NCBI GenBank assembly: GCA_930367205.1
Contig: OV884011.1
Span: forward strand, 90,133,474 to 90,197,473
Length of the DNA stretch: 64,000 bases
Reading direction: 5' to 3'
DNA from: Acanthosoma haemorrhoidale
Lineage: Eukaryota > Arthropoda > Insecta > Hemiptera > Acanthosomatidae
Shown piece after piece: positions 43,554-55,174 of this stretch. Each line of letters begins with the position of its first letter. The first letter of the stretch is position 1. The notes beneath the pieces are model-generated. The model did not search any database and was not told the DNA's origin. It saw nothing but the letters and a program-made list of their open reading frames with translations. The translations under genes and the position numbers were made by a program.

Positions 43554-44874
43554 ATGAAATTTTATCAACAAATAATTTCTCAAAAAAAAAAAAAAAAAAT
43601 CTAGGTCACTAGGTCCAACCCCGACAACGTCGCCTGTAAAGCGTAAACCGAGACGTTCAACCAGGAACGTACAAATAACCTCTTCTGCGGCTAGTTCCAT
43701 GGAAGAGATACCTCCACAGGCCAGCACATCCAATAATGATCCCGCCATAGAGTCACCTTTCTTCACGCCAAACACCTTTGAGGCGTTGAAAAATATCCCA
43801 GCAGAAGAAATGGAAGTCAACAAATCTCCAACACAGCCCCAGCCGCCTCCTATATTTGTACGCAACATTAGAAACTTTAAATTACTATGCTCACAAATGA
43901 GCAAAATTGTTGGTACCGGAAAATATACGTGCCTAAATCGCTCTCGGGACACGAAAATATCTCCGGACACTCCCGATACTTATCGGGCAATTATCAAATA
44001 TTTGGACGATACCAATGCTGACTTTCACACCTATCAGCTGAAACAAGAACGCTCGCTCCGAGTAGTAATTAGAAACTTGCACCCAACCACACCAGCTGAC
44101 GAAATCGAAGATGAACTCTTTGCTCTTGGATTCAAAGTTCGCCAAATAACGAACGTGTTACGTGAGGATAAACAACAAGAGGGATCAATAAAAACGGCGT
44201 TACCACTGTTCTTCGTCGATCTCGAGCGAACACCTGGAGTAGAGAAGATTTATGAACTAACACACCTGTACTATACAAGGGTACAGGTTGAAAAACCGTT
44301 CCCCAAACGAGACATCGTCCAGTGCCATAATTGTCAGGCATATGGGCACACGAAATCTTACTGCCACCACCCTCCCAGATGTGTAAAGTGTAGTGGGCAG
44401 CACAAAAGCGAATTGTGCAAAAAGCCCCTAAAATCGCCTGCGGTATGCGTACTTTGCAAGCAAGGCCATCCGGCCAACTACAAGGGCTGCGAGGCTTACA
44501 GAACACTGAAGTCGAGGACCGAACAACGCCGTCAGCCAGAAGTAGAAAAACTTGCAGCAAGAAGCGGCCCAGCCAGAAACTTGAGGCCTACTGTCTCTTT
44601 CACCAATGCCGTTCGCAACAGAGAGCAGTCACAGGCACCGCCCACCCCCTCTACACAAGATCACCTTTCCCAGCATTCCGTTCATCCCGTCAACCCACAA
44701 ACTCTATCCCATCCTCAGCCACACATCTCGTACATTCCTCCACCTTCAAGTTCTTCGGATCTCACTAGCCTTTTAACCTCATTTCTTACAGAGTTCAGAA
44801 CCCTAATTACTCCTCTCATTTCCCTACTTACAAATCTTGTCTCCTACCTTATACCCGTTAAACAAAATCCATAA
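43554..44874 (+). pseudogene. J1 ORF1, zinc-knuckle nucleic-acid-binding protein, copy C
   Basis: Family start is the ATG at 43554 (MKFYQQ, as in copy D at 10455). An A18 run (43582-43599) carries one A too many, shifting the frame; from 43602 the frame is open to the TAA at 44872-44874 (first internal ATG 43699). Domains: a Ser/Pro-rich N-terminus, PPPIFVRNIRNF, an RRM-like/PRE_C2HC-type segment (RVVIRNLHPTTPADEIEDEL), then three CCHC knuckles: CHNCQAYGHTKSYC, CVKCSGQHKSELC and CVLCKQGHPANYKGC. The C-terminus is a hydrophobic tail. It coats element RNA. Intact apart from the A-run. Confidence 0.85.
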
Positions 44875-47510
44875 GTGGATCCTTCCGACTCCTTATCCAT
44901 TCTCCTTTGGAATGCGAATGGTGTTCGCACCCACACTAACGAACTGACAGCACTACTCCACGACAAGAACATCGACGTAGCTCTCATTGCTGAAACAAGA
45001 CTTACTAGCAAACGACCATTTACGATTCGACAGTACCATACTTACCGAACAGATCACCCAGATGGAAGAGCTCATGCAGGTACCGCTGTCATTATTCATA
45101 ATTCCATTTCTCATCACATAGTTCCTTTGGTAGCACATGATTTCCTTCAGACCACTGCAGTGTCAATCAGCACCTTCCCTTCCCCCCTTACTCTAGTGTA
45201 CTGTGTACATCAGTGTACTGCCCTCCCAATAAATCCATTTCCGATTCCCAATTCATCTCCTTTCTAGACTCCATAGGAGTTTGTTTCCTTGTGGGTGGGG
45301 ACTTTAACGCAAAGCACCAACACTGGGGGTCAAGATCCACGAATACACGCGGACGTGCTTTCCTGTCAGCACTCACACGGAAACATTGCTCCACGATCTC
45401 TCCTGACACAGCCACCTATTGGCCATCAGATCCCAACCGAAATCCAGATCTCCTAGACTTCTTCTTCTACAATAGTTTAGGAACACTAAACTATTCACTC
45501 AAGCGCCTCGATGACCTCTCCTCCGATCATAGCCCTTTAATATTAACCATTTCCCTAAAACAAATTCACAAACTACCTCCTCCTTCATTTATTAGGGGCC
45601 CAGTCGATTGGGACCACTTCCACCAGCTTCTTACAGACTCTATTGACCTCAAAGTGTCCCTGAAAACATCCCAAGACCTAGATGATGCAGTTCATTCTTT
45701 CACTACTCTGGTCCAGAGGTCGGCTTGGGAGGCATCGTCACCCCATCGTCACCCAAAAATCTACAATAATAATCGTTTACCTCAGCATCTCAAAGACTAA
45801 ATCCAATCCAAACGCCGTTCCAGAACAGTATGGCAAAGATCCCGACATCCTGCTGATCGCCGCTCATACAATCAGTACTGCAGATTGGTATGGCGGCAAT
45901 TGGCGTCCTTTCTACCAGGGATAACTCTCTGTGGAATGTAACTAAAAAAATCCTAACGTATCATCCTGTTTCACACCCACTCCGTCGTGATGATGGGTCC
46001 TGGGCGGCTTCGGATGGGGATAGGTCGGAGGAATTTGCTCTGCATCTTACCCATACTTTCACACCTCACCTTTCTCATCAAAACCATACTCATAGCACAA
46101 CTGTAGAAGATTACCTCACTTCACCTATACCTCTCTCACTTCCACCAAAAGCCGTTAACCCCTCTGAGGTCAAATACCTTCTGAAAAACTTAGCTTACCG
46201 AAAATCCCCTGGATATGATCTTCTTACTCCTCAAATTCTCAAACAGCTTCCTCATAAAGCCATAATCTTCCTAACCTACATCTACAATTGCATTATCCGA
46301 ACGACGCTCTTTCCTCTCCTCTGGAAACACTCCATTATTGTCCTATTTGCCAAACCCGGAAAACCACCCAACGACGCCTCATCTTACCGTCCAATTAGCC
46401 TACTCCCTATCCTCTCAAAAATATTTGAGAAACTCCTCTTAAAACGTCTACTTCCAATTTTTGAATTGAACTTTTTCCTATACATCAGTTTGGCTTCCGT
46501 CAACAACATTCCACTACTCAACAAGGCATTCGCGTTGTTGATCACATTTCCTCAGCCCTTGAATCGAAACAGTATTGCACTGCTGCATTTCTGGACATAG
46601 CTCAAGCTTTTGACAGGGTTTGGCACGCAGGTTTGCTTTACAAGCTCAAAACACATTTACCACAGACCCTTTTTCTAATCCTAAAGTCCTACCTTTCAAA
46701 CAGCTTCTTCCAAGTCCGCTGTGGTTTAGAATATTCTAACTAATATCCCATAAAAGCAGGAGTTCCACAGGGCAGCGTCCTGGGTCCCATCCTCTATAAC
46801 CTATATACCGCTGATGTCCCCCCTACCCCCAATACCTTCTTGGCAACATTTGCAGATGACACTGCAGTCTTGTCATCCCACTCAGACCCTGATATAGCAT
46901 CCCAAAACCTTCAAAAACACTTTGATGAGATCGAGTATTGGTGCAACCAATGGCGAATCAATGAAGCAAAATGTTCTCACATAACCTTTGCCCTCTGCCG
47001 CAAGTCCTGTCCGCTAGTATTTTTCAATTCGATTCCTCTCCCCGTGTCTGAGACAGTAAGGTATTTAGGCTTCCATCTCGACAAAAGACTTACATGGAAC
47101 CCACACACGAGGCTAAAAAGACAAGAACTAAACAGACGCTTTGGACTACTGTACAGACTACTTCGAAGGACATCCCATCTGTCAATAGAAAATAAACTAC
47201 TTATTTACAAAGTTATACTTAAGCCAATCTGGACATACGGAATAGAGCTATGGGGGACAGCAAAAAAGTCGAACATCAAGCGTATCCAATCCTTTCAATC
47301 AAAAGTCCTGAGAACAATAGTAAATGCCCCCTATTACGTCACCAACAAAACCCTTCATAATGATCCTAATATACCCTATCATCCCTTCCAAATTCATGAA
47401 ATTCCATAGTAACCTATCCAACCACCCTAATCCCGTAGCACAGTCATTGCACTGCTCCACTCATCCCTATAATCCTCCCCGGAGACTGAAACGTCAGTGG
47501 CCTACTATAA
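44875..47510 (+). pseudogene. J1 ORF2, endonuclease-reverse transcriptase, copy C
   Basis: Starts GTG directly after the ORF1 stop; no AUG occurs in the first 130 codons, although the endonuclease begins within them (SILLWNANGV, ALIAETRL). A 16-nt insertion-like slip near 45195 shifts the frame. The endonuclease continues with GGDFNAKH and SSDHSPL. After a deletion near 45890, RT motifs follow: SSYRPISLLP, AFDRV, VPQGSVLGPILYN (shifted) and TFADDTAVLSSH (46848). The C-terminal region, with RRFGLLYRLLRRTSHLS and YGIELWGTA, runs to about 47400. The ancestral stop is lost by a small deletion near 47502. Confidence 0.85.
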
Positions 47511-47869
47511 GTGCGAACAGTGGGAGTCCTGGCAATGGCCAGTTTCTCCAATCATGTCCTGAGCGTATGTGGCTCTCGCGCTCTTCGTCAGCCTCTGCTG
47601 GCTCGTATCCGGTGACGTGACTGGTGGGGAGCGTGGGGGACTTCCCGAGACTCCGCTGCCTCTTTCGCTTGCGAGGGAGGCAACAACCGTGGACTTGGGG
47701 GGCCCCTGGGCTGTTTGTAAATATTGTATGAATGTGCGAACGAATGATGAATTGTAAATATGGTATGAATAAAACACTTATCTCAATTATTTATTGCCTA
47801 TTAAGTAGGCACATTGTAATTTCATCATAATAAAGCTGTTGTTGAATTGGAAAAAAAAAAAAAAAATAG

Positions 47870-48233
47870 TTTTTATTTTATTTGGGTCCGTTTTTAACCC
47901 ATTTTGGGTCACTATGTAACCTAAAAATCTTAGTTCTGTTTTAAAAAATTCTGTTTTGTCTAATTGGATACTTAAATTATTTTTTTTTAATGTCTCTCAA
48001 ATGTTCTTCCACGTTTTTCGAATAAATTATTATATCGTCGATATAAGCCATAGTTCTCGGTAAATTCTCTATAGCCAAGTTAATCATACGTTGGAAAGTT
48101 GGTGGTGCGTTGCATAAACCAAACGGCATTCTTAAGAATTCGTAATGTCCGTCGTCTGTGCTGAAGGATGTTTTAGCTATCGATTCTTCTTCCATGGGTC
48201 TTTGATGGAAACCCGAAGTTAAATCTATTGTCG
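47870..48233 (-). pseudogene. G1 reverse transcriptase palm
   Basis: From 48233 down: TIDLTSGFHQ (motif A Asp), FLRMPFGLCNAPPTFQRM, TMAYIDDIIIYSKNVEEHL (YIDD catalytic box, about 48040), then, shifted by a T/A run near 47985, FLGYIVTQNGLKTDP to the LINE C junction. The N-terminal half continues at 54357, on the far side of G2. Confidence 0.85.
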
Positions 48234-48525
48234 TGTAACCCCTGGCTCCTTCCTAGACTCGTCGAGGAACGCTGAAAAGGATGGTTGGCAAGCTAAAGGA
48301 ACTTTACACGGATTTAGGAAAATAATAACAGGGAATATAGAGAACACCTCTAAAATAGTTTTTTATTGAAAAAAATATCACATGTAAATCGATACTTAAA
48401 TCTAGAATTAACAGCAGGTCGCAAAATTATAAAACATTAATGGAAACCTCAAATAATACAAGGTAATACGATTATTTCCTAAACTACTGTACAACAACCG
48501 TTTGTTCCATTTCAGAACGGTTACA
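48234..48525 (-). repeat. G2 3' LTR, 292 bp
   Basis: Starts TGTAACC at 48234 and ends GGTTACA at 48525 (plus-strand reading). About 95 percent or better identical by eye to 54013-54303, with roughly a dozen differences. On the minus strand the inner neighbour is a purine stretch (aaagaagagggtat), the expected polypurine tract. Confidence 0.95.
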
Positions 48526-48539
48526 ATACCCTCTTCTTT
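48526..48539 (-). promoter_or_regulatory. G2 polypurine tract
   Basis: Minus strand aaagaagagggtat immediately upstream of the 3' LTR: the primer for plus-strand DNA synthesis. Confidence 0.75.
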
Positions 48540-48844
48540 ACGAAAGAGGTGACTATCATCGGCTCTTTTCACTAAGTATCCTCGGGGGTACGTTGCACTG
48601 AACTATTCACTGTCACCACCTTCACTCACTCCTCCCCGTTATTTGTAGACGGGACAGGCTCTTGTTCCTTCGGGTAACGAATAATAGGGGTTGACTCCTC
48701 TCGGGGTTGACGTCAATACTTGCGGTAATCCTATCAATGTTCCTATCCCGCTCCACCACCAACATCAGTCCTCCTGAAACACCATCCATCATTACTTCCT
48801 TGGATTCCGTAGGTTGTACGAACTTTGGTGTGTGGGAAGGGCTG

Positions 48845-50300
48845 GTAGAGGTTCAGGTTCCTACGTCGGGTCCAGGGGGTCGTCAGAGGGTTCGATGGTA
48901 CTCTCTTCAATCTCCTCCGGTATGCTGGCCTTAGGAAGGGGTCTCTCTCGCGCGGTTGGTGGGACCGGTTCTAGACCTCTTGGTATGACACTGGGTCTTC
49001 CCGCTGTTTCTACTACTTGCCACGGCATTGGGCCCTTTCCTTTTGGAGAGCTAGTGGCCAATGTATGTGGTCGGGTCATGTGGTCGTCTCCCTCTCCTTC
49101 CTCCTCGTCATCATCTGAGCTTGCAATCGGCACGAGTTCTAGGTCGTCTTCTTCGTCCGTACTGTTGAGCTCGCTCTCCGGCTGCTCAGGGAGGAGTTCC
49201 AGTCGTCCCGGTTTCCCTTGACTCGTCACGGACACTCCTCCATGTAGTCCTCCGTGAGCCGGCTTCAGCCTGTTTATATGAACCACCTGAGTGTTTCCTG
49301 ACTCACTCCTTATTTCGTATGTGACCTTCCCTAACCTCTTGGTCACCTCATGGGGACCAGTCCATGGGCAGTAAAACTTTGGGAATTGGCCTGGCTTTAC
49401 CGCGGGTACATGGAGGTATACGAAGTCCCCCACACTAAACTCTCTTTCCTTCCTCGTCTTGTTTATCCGCTTTGTGCGTCGTGTCCACTCTCGGTCAATG
49501 CTTTGTCTTGCCTCATCTTGGGCTTTCTGTATCCGGTCCCCTAATTGTTGCACCACCTCGCCGGCCTCGTCCGTGTCTCCTTCGTCTTTGGAGACCTTCT
49601 CTAGTCGCGCTGGTGTCCGTAGTTCCCGTCCGAACAGGAGGTAGTTAGGCGAGAATCCCGTGGCCGAGTGGGGAATGGGTCTGTACGCCATCAAGGAATA
49701 CGGGACCCATTTGTCCCAATCCCTCCCATCCTTTTAGGCAAAGTGACCTAACGAATCGCCCAAAGTCCTGTGGAACCTTTCTAGTATTCCATTGCTTTGG
49801 GGGTGATAGGCCGTTGTTTGTAGCTTGGCGATCCCTAGCGCTTTACACACCTCTTTAAACAATTCGGAGACAAAATTTCGGCCCTGGTCAGTTAGTAGGC
49901 GCAGTGGCACCCCATGTCTGGTGATGATGTTCTCTAAGAAGGCCTTTGCCGTGGCTCCCGCCGTCTGTTCGGTAATTGCTACGGCCTCGGTGTATCTAGA
50001 GAAGTGATCGATAAAGGTCAAAAGGTATTCGTTCCCCCTCTGACTCCTTGGGAAGGGTCCCACTATTTCAAGGGACACCATTTCGAAAGGTCACGATGGA
50101 AAGAACGGCCTCTCAATTTTCCGGGTGGCACACGAGTGACACGTCTTTACAAACGCCTCCACGTCTTGCTTCATTGAAGGCCAGAAGTACCTTTGCCGTA
50201 AGACGGCAAGCGTTCTCTCCCCCCCCCCGGGGTGACTAGCCCACACGCTGCTGTGATGGTCGGTAAAAACTTCTTTTTTCCTGACCTGAGGCACTACCAC
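48845..50300 (-). pseudogene. G2 integrase
   Basis: Order on the minus strand: zinc region (DHHSSVWASHPGG ... CHSCATRK, 50300-50091), core (50081-49734) with LLTDQGRNFVSE for the second Asp and HPQSNGILERFHRTLG for the Glu, then the C-terminal part (49694-48861) with FGRELRTPAR, FSVGDFVYLH, WTGPHEVTKRLG (GPY/F-like) and a long acidic tail. The first catalytic Asp is Glu: MVSLEIVGPF, GAA at 50067-50069, where the family has D. Frame breaks occur near 50085 and 49735. Integration activity should be lost. Confidence 0.85.
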
Positions 50301-50312
50301 CTTCCACTGTCT

Positions 50313-52760
50313 TCACTCGTCGTTCTCTCCTCGGTACATTAACCCCTGTTCGTCCCACCTGCATAATCGGGGGTTGCCTTTCGCCAAGTTTTGGCACTCT
50401 TCTTCCTTTAGCTGGTCTTGGCGATATCGTTCGTAGTCCTGGGCCTCCTCTGAAGTTACCTTGGCCACCGCACGGCTCAGCGCATCCGCATTGGTGTGTT
50501 TGCGTCCGGGTTTGTGGTCTACCTCGTAGTCGAACTCTTCCAACCGGAGCGCCCATCTCGTTGGGACAACATCCACCGCAGTGCCGCGTGGTCCGTTAAC
50601 AAGGTGACCTTCCGCCCTAGCAGGTAGCACCGGAAGTGTTTCGTGGCCCATATTACCGACAGCAGCTCCCGCTCCGTAGCCGAGTAGTTCTGTTCCGCCT
50701 GATGTAGTTGGCGGCTGGCATATGCTAACGGTCTCTCTCATCCGTTTCTCACTTAGGAAAGGATGGCTCCTAGAGCAACTCCAGACGCGTCGGTTGCCAG
50801 AATAAACGGATCTTTGAAATCTGGGTAGATGAGGACCGAGTCGGTACACAACGCCTCTTTCAGCTCTTGGATAGCCACTTTCTGCTCTTTCTTCCACTGG
50901 AAGCGTTTGTCTTTCCTGGTAAGGAGTGTCAACTGCTTGGCTATCTCGGCAAAGCGGGGAATAAACCTCCGGTAATATCCCGCTAACCCCAGGAAGCATC
51001 GTACCTCCCTCGCTGAACCGGGCGTCGGGAATCCTCTTACTGCTTGTATTTTCCCGTCATCTGGTTTGACTCCATCTTCGGTCACTAAATGGCCGTGGTA
51101 TCGTACTTGCCTAACAGCGAACTTACACTTTTCCCCGTTCAGTTTAAGGTTTGCTTCCTTCAATCGGCCAAACACGTGTTCTAATCGGTCTCTATGTTGT
51201 TCCAAGTCTTCACTGAAGATGATGATATCGTCTAAATATACGTAACATTCTAGACCCTTAATACCTGCGAGGACCTGATCCATGGTCCTTTGGAAGGTCG
51301 ATGGGGCTCCCGCCAGCCCAAACGGCATCTTCTTATACTCGTAATGGCCGTCTAAAGTGGTAAAGGCCGTCTTTGGCTGATCCTTTTCGGCTACTGGTAT
51401 TTGGTGGTATCCGCTGATTACATCTAAGGTGGAGAAAATTCGACTCTTTCCTAGCATCTCTAGCGTCTCTTGTATTAGAGGCAGTGGGTACGCGTCGACT
51501 TGGGCCAGAGCATTCAATCCTCGGAAGTCCGTGCAAAAGCGAAACTTCATGCTCCCGTCTTCGCTCTTCTTGGGAACCAACACCACTGGTGCTGCCCAAG
51601 GGCTGGTGGACTGAGTGATCACTCCATTGTCCAGCATCTCTTTTAAGTGACCTTCTACTATTGGGCGGTGGTGGAACGGTACTCTGTACGGCCGTTTCAT
51701 TACGGGGCGAGCCTCACCTGTGGGTATTTGGTGTCTAACCCCTACCGAGCAGCCTTCCTTCTCGGGTGGGTTGAACAGGGCCTCATACTCCCGCAGTAGC
51801 GGTTCTATCATTTTTCTCTCGTTCTCGCTTAGATGGCTTAAGCCCCAGTCAGGGCCCTTCATTTTTATCGATCTGAATCCAGCTGTCCTTCGGTCCCCTT
51901 CGAATTCCATCCCTTCCCTTTGGGCATTTGTTAGAATGTTGCTTCCCTGGTTCCGTTTCGCTGCTACCCCTAGAGTCTGATTTCGGTCCAAACAAACTTC
52001 CTGGGGGCCCATATTGATCACCTGTACCCACACGCTGCCATCTTCAATCCTAGATAAGCAGCGAGCTGTTCGGGCACCGTTTTGCCTCAGCGTTGCGGGC
52101 TCAATTACTATGTCCGATAGCTCCTCTCCGGATACAAGACCTCTTGTTAAGATTTCGCTGTAGGGTGGTATCTTCACCTGCGCAACGCTTCTTACAAACT
52201 CCCTTCTTTCTCCCTCTCGTGGGGCCCCCTGGTCGGCCGTATCCCTAGTCTGGTAGTCTCTTCTCCGTTTCGCGCGTGCTTCTGCCCTTCTTTTCTTTCT
52301 CTTTCTGATGTTTCTTTCTCGCAGCTTCTCCTTCCGTGGGTCCGTTCCGTCCCTAGCCTCCAATGGTTCTACCGCCGAGTTCCACTTCTTGTTCAGGTTC
52401 TCGACAGCTTGACTCAGCCTCTCTATCTCTTCGCTACCTCCGTCTATTCTCCGGACAACTGGGACGGTGCTTCCCTCGATGATCTCTAGCTTCCGTTCCC
52501 TGACCAACACTTTCGCTCCCATCCTAGTGAGCACATCCATGCCAATGATTCCGTCTCCGGGCAGTCCAGTGGCGATATCATGATGGGGTGTGTAAACTCC
52601 TTCCCTTGTAGCTTACGTCGCAGCAGCTGAATCCCGTCTATCTGCAGTGGTTGGCCCGTCACTCCCTTAGCCCGTAGACTAGCCGGCCCTAGGTTTATTC
52701 CGGGGACAGCGGCCCTGATCAATGTTACCTCTGCTCCCGTATGTCATGTGCCACGCCTTC
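50313..52760 (-). pseudogene. G2 protease, reverse transcriptase and RNase H
   Basis: Protease remnant at 52760-52490: IRAAVPGINLGPASLRAKGV, then a one-base shift near 52560 and GMDVLTRMGAKV in the next frame; the DTG itself is degraded. RT in the long frame 52540-50753: VLVPKKSEDGSMKFRFCTDF, RIFSTLDVISGYHQI (motif A), MPFGLAGAPSTFQR, CYVYLDDIIIFSED (catalytic box) and RCFLGLAGYYRRF. RNase H starts LATDASGVALGAILS; its rest lies in a shifted frame (50750-50440) ending HTNADALSRA. Both RT Asp boxes are intact. Confidence 0.85.
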
Positions 52761-52861
52761 TATTTCCATCGCCACTGAGATGGTCCCACCCCCTCTTCCT
52801 CTTATCCCTGGCACTAGGCGAGTGTAGCCCCTTTGTTTATCGAACCTGTGGTCGGGGCGTT

Positions 52862-53944
52862 CTACAGGTCTTGGGCTTTTGGGTCTACGGGGCTGGCAGG
52901 AGAGTTGACGTTTCTTGGTTGCTCCCCTCTAGGGGTCGGTCGACTCCTACAGTCTCGTGCAAAATGCCCCTCCTTTCCGCATGCGAAGCATTGACGATTC
53001 TGCCGGTCACCTGCCCCCCTAGGGGTCGGTGTGGGGCCCTGGAGGCATCCTCTCGCTAAGTGTCCTTCCTTCCCACAGCGGTAGCATCTCAACTGGGTTC
53101 TTCCTGTTGGCCATACCAAGTTTACTTCTCTTCGTACCGCGTCGTGCGAGCTATTTCCGTTCTCTGCTGTAATCATAGAATCGGCCCCTACTCCAAACAC
53201 GTCTCTGTGGCTCCTACGTCCTTTATTGCTACCCTCATTTCCGTCAAACGGTTCCGCCCTCATGATGGCCTCCTCAAACGTGGTTGGAGCCAAAGCTTGC
53301 ATTAGCCTCGACATTTCGGGCAAGAGTCCTCTCCGGAAAGTCGCTAGCACTCTGCTTTCAATGTGCTTTGAGAGTATGTCTCGTTCTTCTACCCCGTCTA
53401 TATCTGCAATCAGCCGGGCTCTAATTGCTCTGACTCTGTCGGCGAAAACCATGGCTGCCTCGGTTGTTCCTTGTCTCGCTTCACTCAGCTCTCCTTCTAG
53501 TTTTTCTCTTTCTCTGGGATCCTCGAATCTCTTCACCACTTCTTTCTTTAGGATATCGTAAGGCGCTCCCTCTCCTACTAGCTCTGGCTTAGACTCAAGG
53601 AACTTCTCAGCCACTCCACCCAGTTTCTGTTCTGCAATCATTATTTTGTCCTGCTCCGTCCAATTCCCTACTGCACTTATCTTCTCTAACTTCTTGAAAA
53701 ACTGAGTGACCGATCCACTTCTCGGGGTCCCTGTACACGGCTTGACCAGGTTCTGCAACCCTAGGTCCTGTTTTCCCCGGCTCCCCGGTTCTCCTTTTTC
53801 CAGTTGAGCCGTCATCGCACTGGTCCGTTGGGCTAAGGACTCTTTCTCGTACTTCAGAGTTTCATTTTCCTCGGCAAACTTCTGGTTTGCCGCTCGTAGC
53901 TGTTTCACCAACTTCTCCAGTTCCGCTTGCTTTGCTTCCGCCAT
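52862..53944 (-). CDS. G2 gag, 360 residues, apparently intact
   Basis: ATG at 53944, about 50 nt after the primer site. Residues 1-60 form a Lys/Glu/Leu-rich coiled coil (ELEKLVKQLRAANQKFAEEN). The central retrotransposon-gag domain includes FFKKLEKISAVGNWTEQDKI and VLATFRRGLLPEMSRLM. Two CCHC zinc knuckles near the end: CYRCGKEGHLARGC and CFACGKEGHFARDC. No stop inside. Gag assembles the particle and binds RNA through the knuckles. Stop at 52862; protease follows in another frame. Confidence 0.85.
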   Translation of the reverse strand: MAEAKQAELEKLVKQLRAANQKFAEENETLKYEKESLAQRTSAMTAQLEKGEPGSRGKQDLGLQNLVKPCTGTPRSGSVTQFFKKLEKISAVGNWTEQDKIMIAEQKLGGVAEKFLESKPELVGEGAPYDILKKEVVKRFEDPREREKLEGELSEARQGTTEAAMVFADRVRAIRARLIADIDGVEERDILSKHIESRVLATFRRGLLPEMSRLMQALAPTTFEEAIMRAEPFDGNEGSNKGRRSHRDVFGVGADSMITAENGNSSHDAVRREVNLVWPTGRTQLRCYRCGKEGHLARGCLQGPTPTPRGAGDRQNRQCFACGKEGHFARDCRSRPTPRGEQPRNVNSPASPVDPKAQDL

Positions 53945-53992
53945 TTTCGAGCGTGGTCACGACTGTGCTATAGGGATATTCTTGCAACCCTA

Positions 53993-54009
53993 CCCCACAC
54001 CTGACACCA
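53993..54009 (-). promoter_or_regulatory. G2 primer-binding site, tRNA-Leu-like
   Basis: Minus strand TGGTGTCAGGTGTGGGG, three bases after the LTR end. TGGTGTCAG resembles sites complementary to tRNA-Leu 3' ends; the exact tRNA is not certain. Confidence 0.65.
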
Positions 54010-54012
54010 ATT

Positions 54013-54303
54013 TGTAACCCCTGACTCCTTCTTAGACTCGTCGAGGAACGATGAAAAGGATGGTTGGCAAGCTAAAGGAACTTCACACGGATTTAGGAAA
54101 ATAATAACAGGGAATATGGAGAACACCTCTAAAATAGTTTTTTATTGAAAAAATATCACATGTAAATCGATACTTAAATCTAGAATTAGCAGCAGGTCGC
54201 AAAATTATAAAACATTAATGGAAATCTCAAATAATACAAGTTAATATGATTATTTCCTAAACTACTGTACAACAACTGTTTGTTCCATTTCAGAACGGTT
54301 ACA
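54013..54303 (-). repeat. G2 5' LTR, 291 bp
   Basis: TGTAACCCCTGAC...GGTTACA in plus-strand reading; pairs with 48234-48525. One indel in an A run and scattered substitutions separate the two, so the insertion is not brand new. Confidence 0.95.
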
Positions 54304-54356
54304 GTAGTAAAATACTTTGCTCCTTTAAGTTTATTCAGTACATCTTCTATATTTGG

Positions 54357-55090
54357 TCAGGGGAATTTATCATTGATGGTTTCTGAATTAAGTTTGCGGT
54401 AGTCTATGACCATTCTCACTTTCTTAATTCCACTAGCATCCATCTTTTTCGGCACTATCCATAGTGGCGAGTTATAAGGTGAATTTATCTTTCTAATTAT
54501 TCCATCCCTTAATAGTTTTTGTACTTCATCTTTAATTTGAATTTTAAATTGCTCGGGGTACCTATAATTCTTTGTGTAAATTGGGTCATTATTTTTGGTA
54601 TTTATCTGATGCTTTATCAAATTAGTAGCTTGGAGTTTTTGATTTTCTTTTTTTATTACTTCACCATTGTCGGAAATTATTTTTATTAAGTTGTTAGCTA
54701 AGTATGTCGGTAAATGTTCTGTTCTTAATGCATTGTTTATTTCCTGTTCGTTGTCCATTAAGTTTATTTCGTTCTTTGAGTCTTTAAATTTGAATGTATT
54801 GTCTCCGATCACTATGTGATTTTCCGTTCAGTTTATATTCATTTTTAAATTCCTCATTGTTTCGAAACTTAACAAGATGTCGAATCTATTGGAAAATGGG
54901 TAGACTAAAAATTCAGTCATTTGATCTATACCCAATGCATTTTTAATATTTACTACAACGCTTGAATTACCGTCGTCGTAACCCGTGGGCGTTTTGATAG
55001 AAAATTCTTTTTTTTTTAATGTAAAGTTATGTTTTTTTCACTATGTCTGGGTGTATATAATTTTTTTACGCACCCGTATCCATCAACCAT
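54357..55090 (-). pseudogene. G1 protease and RT N-terminus
   Basis: Protease DTG at 55072-55080 in the context NKWLMDTGA, followed by a stop-rich, T-run-containing stretch. From 54812 an open frame: a polar linker, then RYPEQFKIQIKDEVQKLL, INSPYNSPLWIVPKK and VRMVIDYRKLN (RT fingers), reaching NDKFP at 54357 just before the G2 insertion. The continuing palm is at 48233-47870. Confidence 0.8.
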
Positions 55091-55174
55091 TTGTTATTCT
55101 TAAAATCTATTATGTTCGGTAAGTCGTTAGTATAATGCAGTTCTTCGCATTGTTTATTATTATTTTCTAATTTA

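Larger units (their letters stand above)
43165..47866 (+). mobile_element. J1 copy C, most complete Jockey-clade LINE in the window
   Basis: Contains a leader, ORF1 (43554-44874), ORF2 (44875-47510), 3' UTR with the J1 blocks, AATAAAG and an A16 tail ending at 47866. Inserted in the RT of G1: sequence before it encodes RT thumb, and sequence after it the end of the RT palm. The 5' boundary is not sharp to the eye and I could not find a clean target duplication. Frameshifts show it is inactive, but it is the best template for the family. Confidence 0.9.
48234..54303 (-). mobile_element. G2, complete Ty3/gypsy element inserted in G1
   Basis: Bounded by two LTRs (48234-48525 and 54013-54303) in direct orientation with TGTAAC...GTTACA ends, flanked by GTCG and GTAG (4-bp duplication with one change). 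Inside, on the minus strand: primer site, gag, protease, RT, RNase H and integrase, then a polypurine tract. No env. It splits the G1 RT gene within the codons before TIDLTSG; removing it restores colinearity. Confidence 0.95.

Noticed and set aside
43933..44560. Minus-strand frames opposite J1 ORF1 (70 and 142 codons)
   Set aside because: They lie antisense to the zinc-knuckle frame and have no domain; mirror images of the real ORF1.
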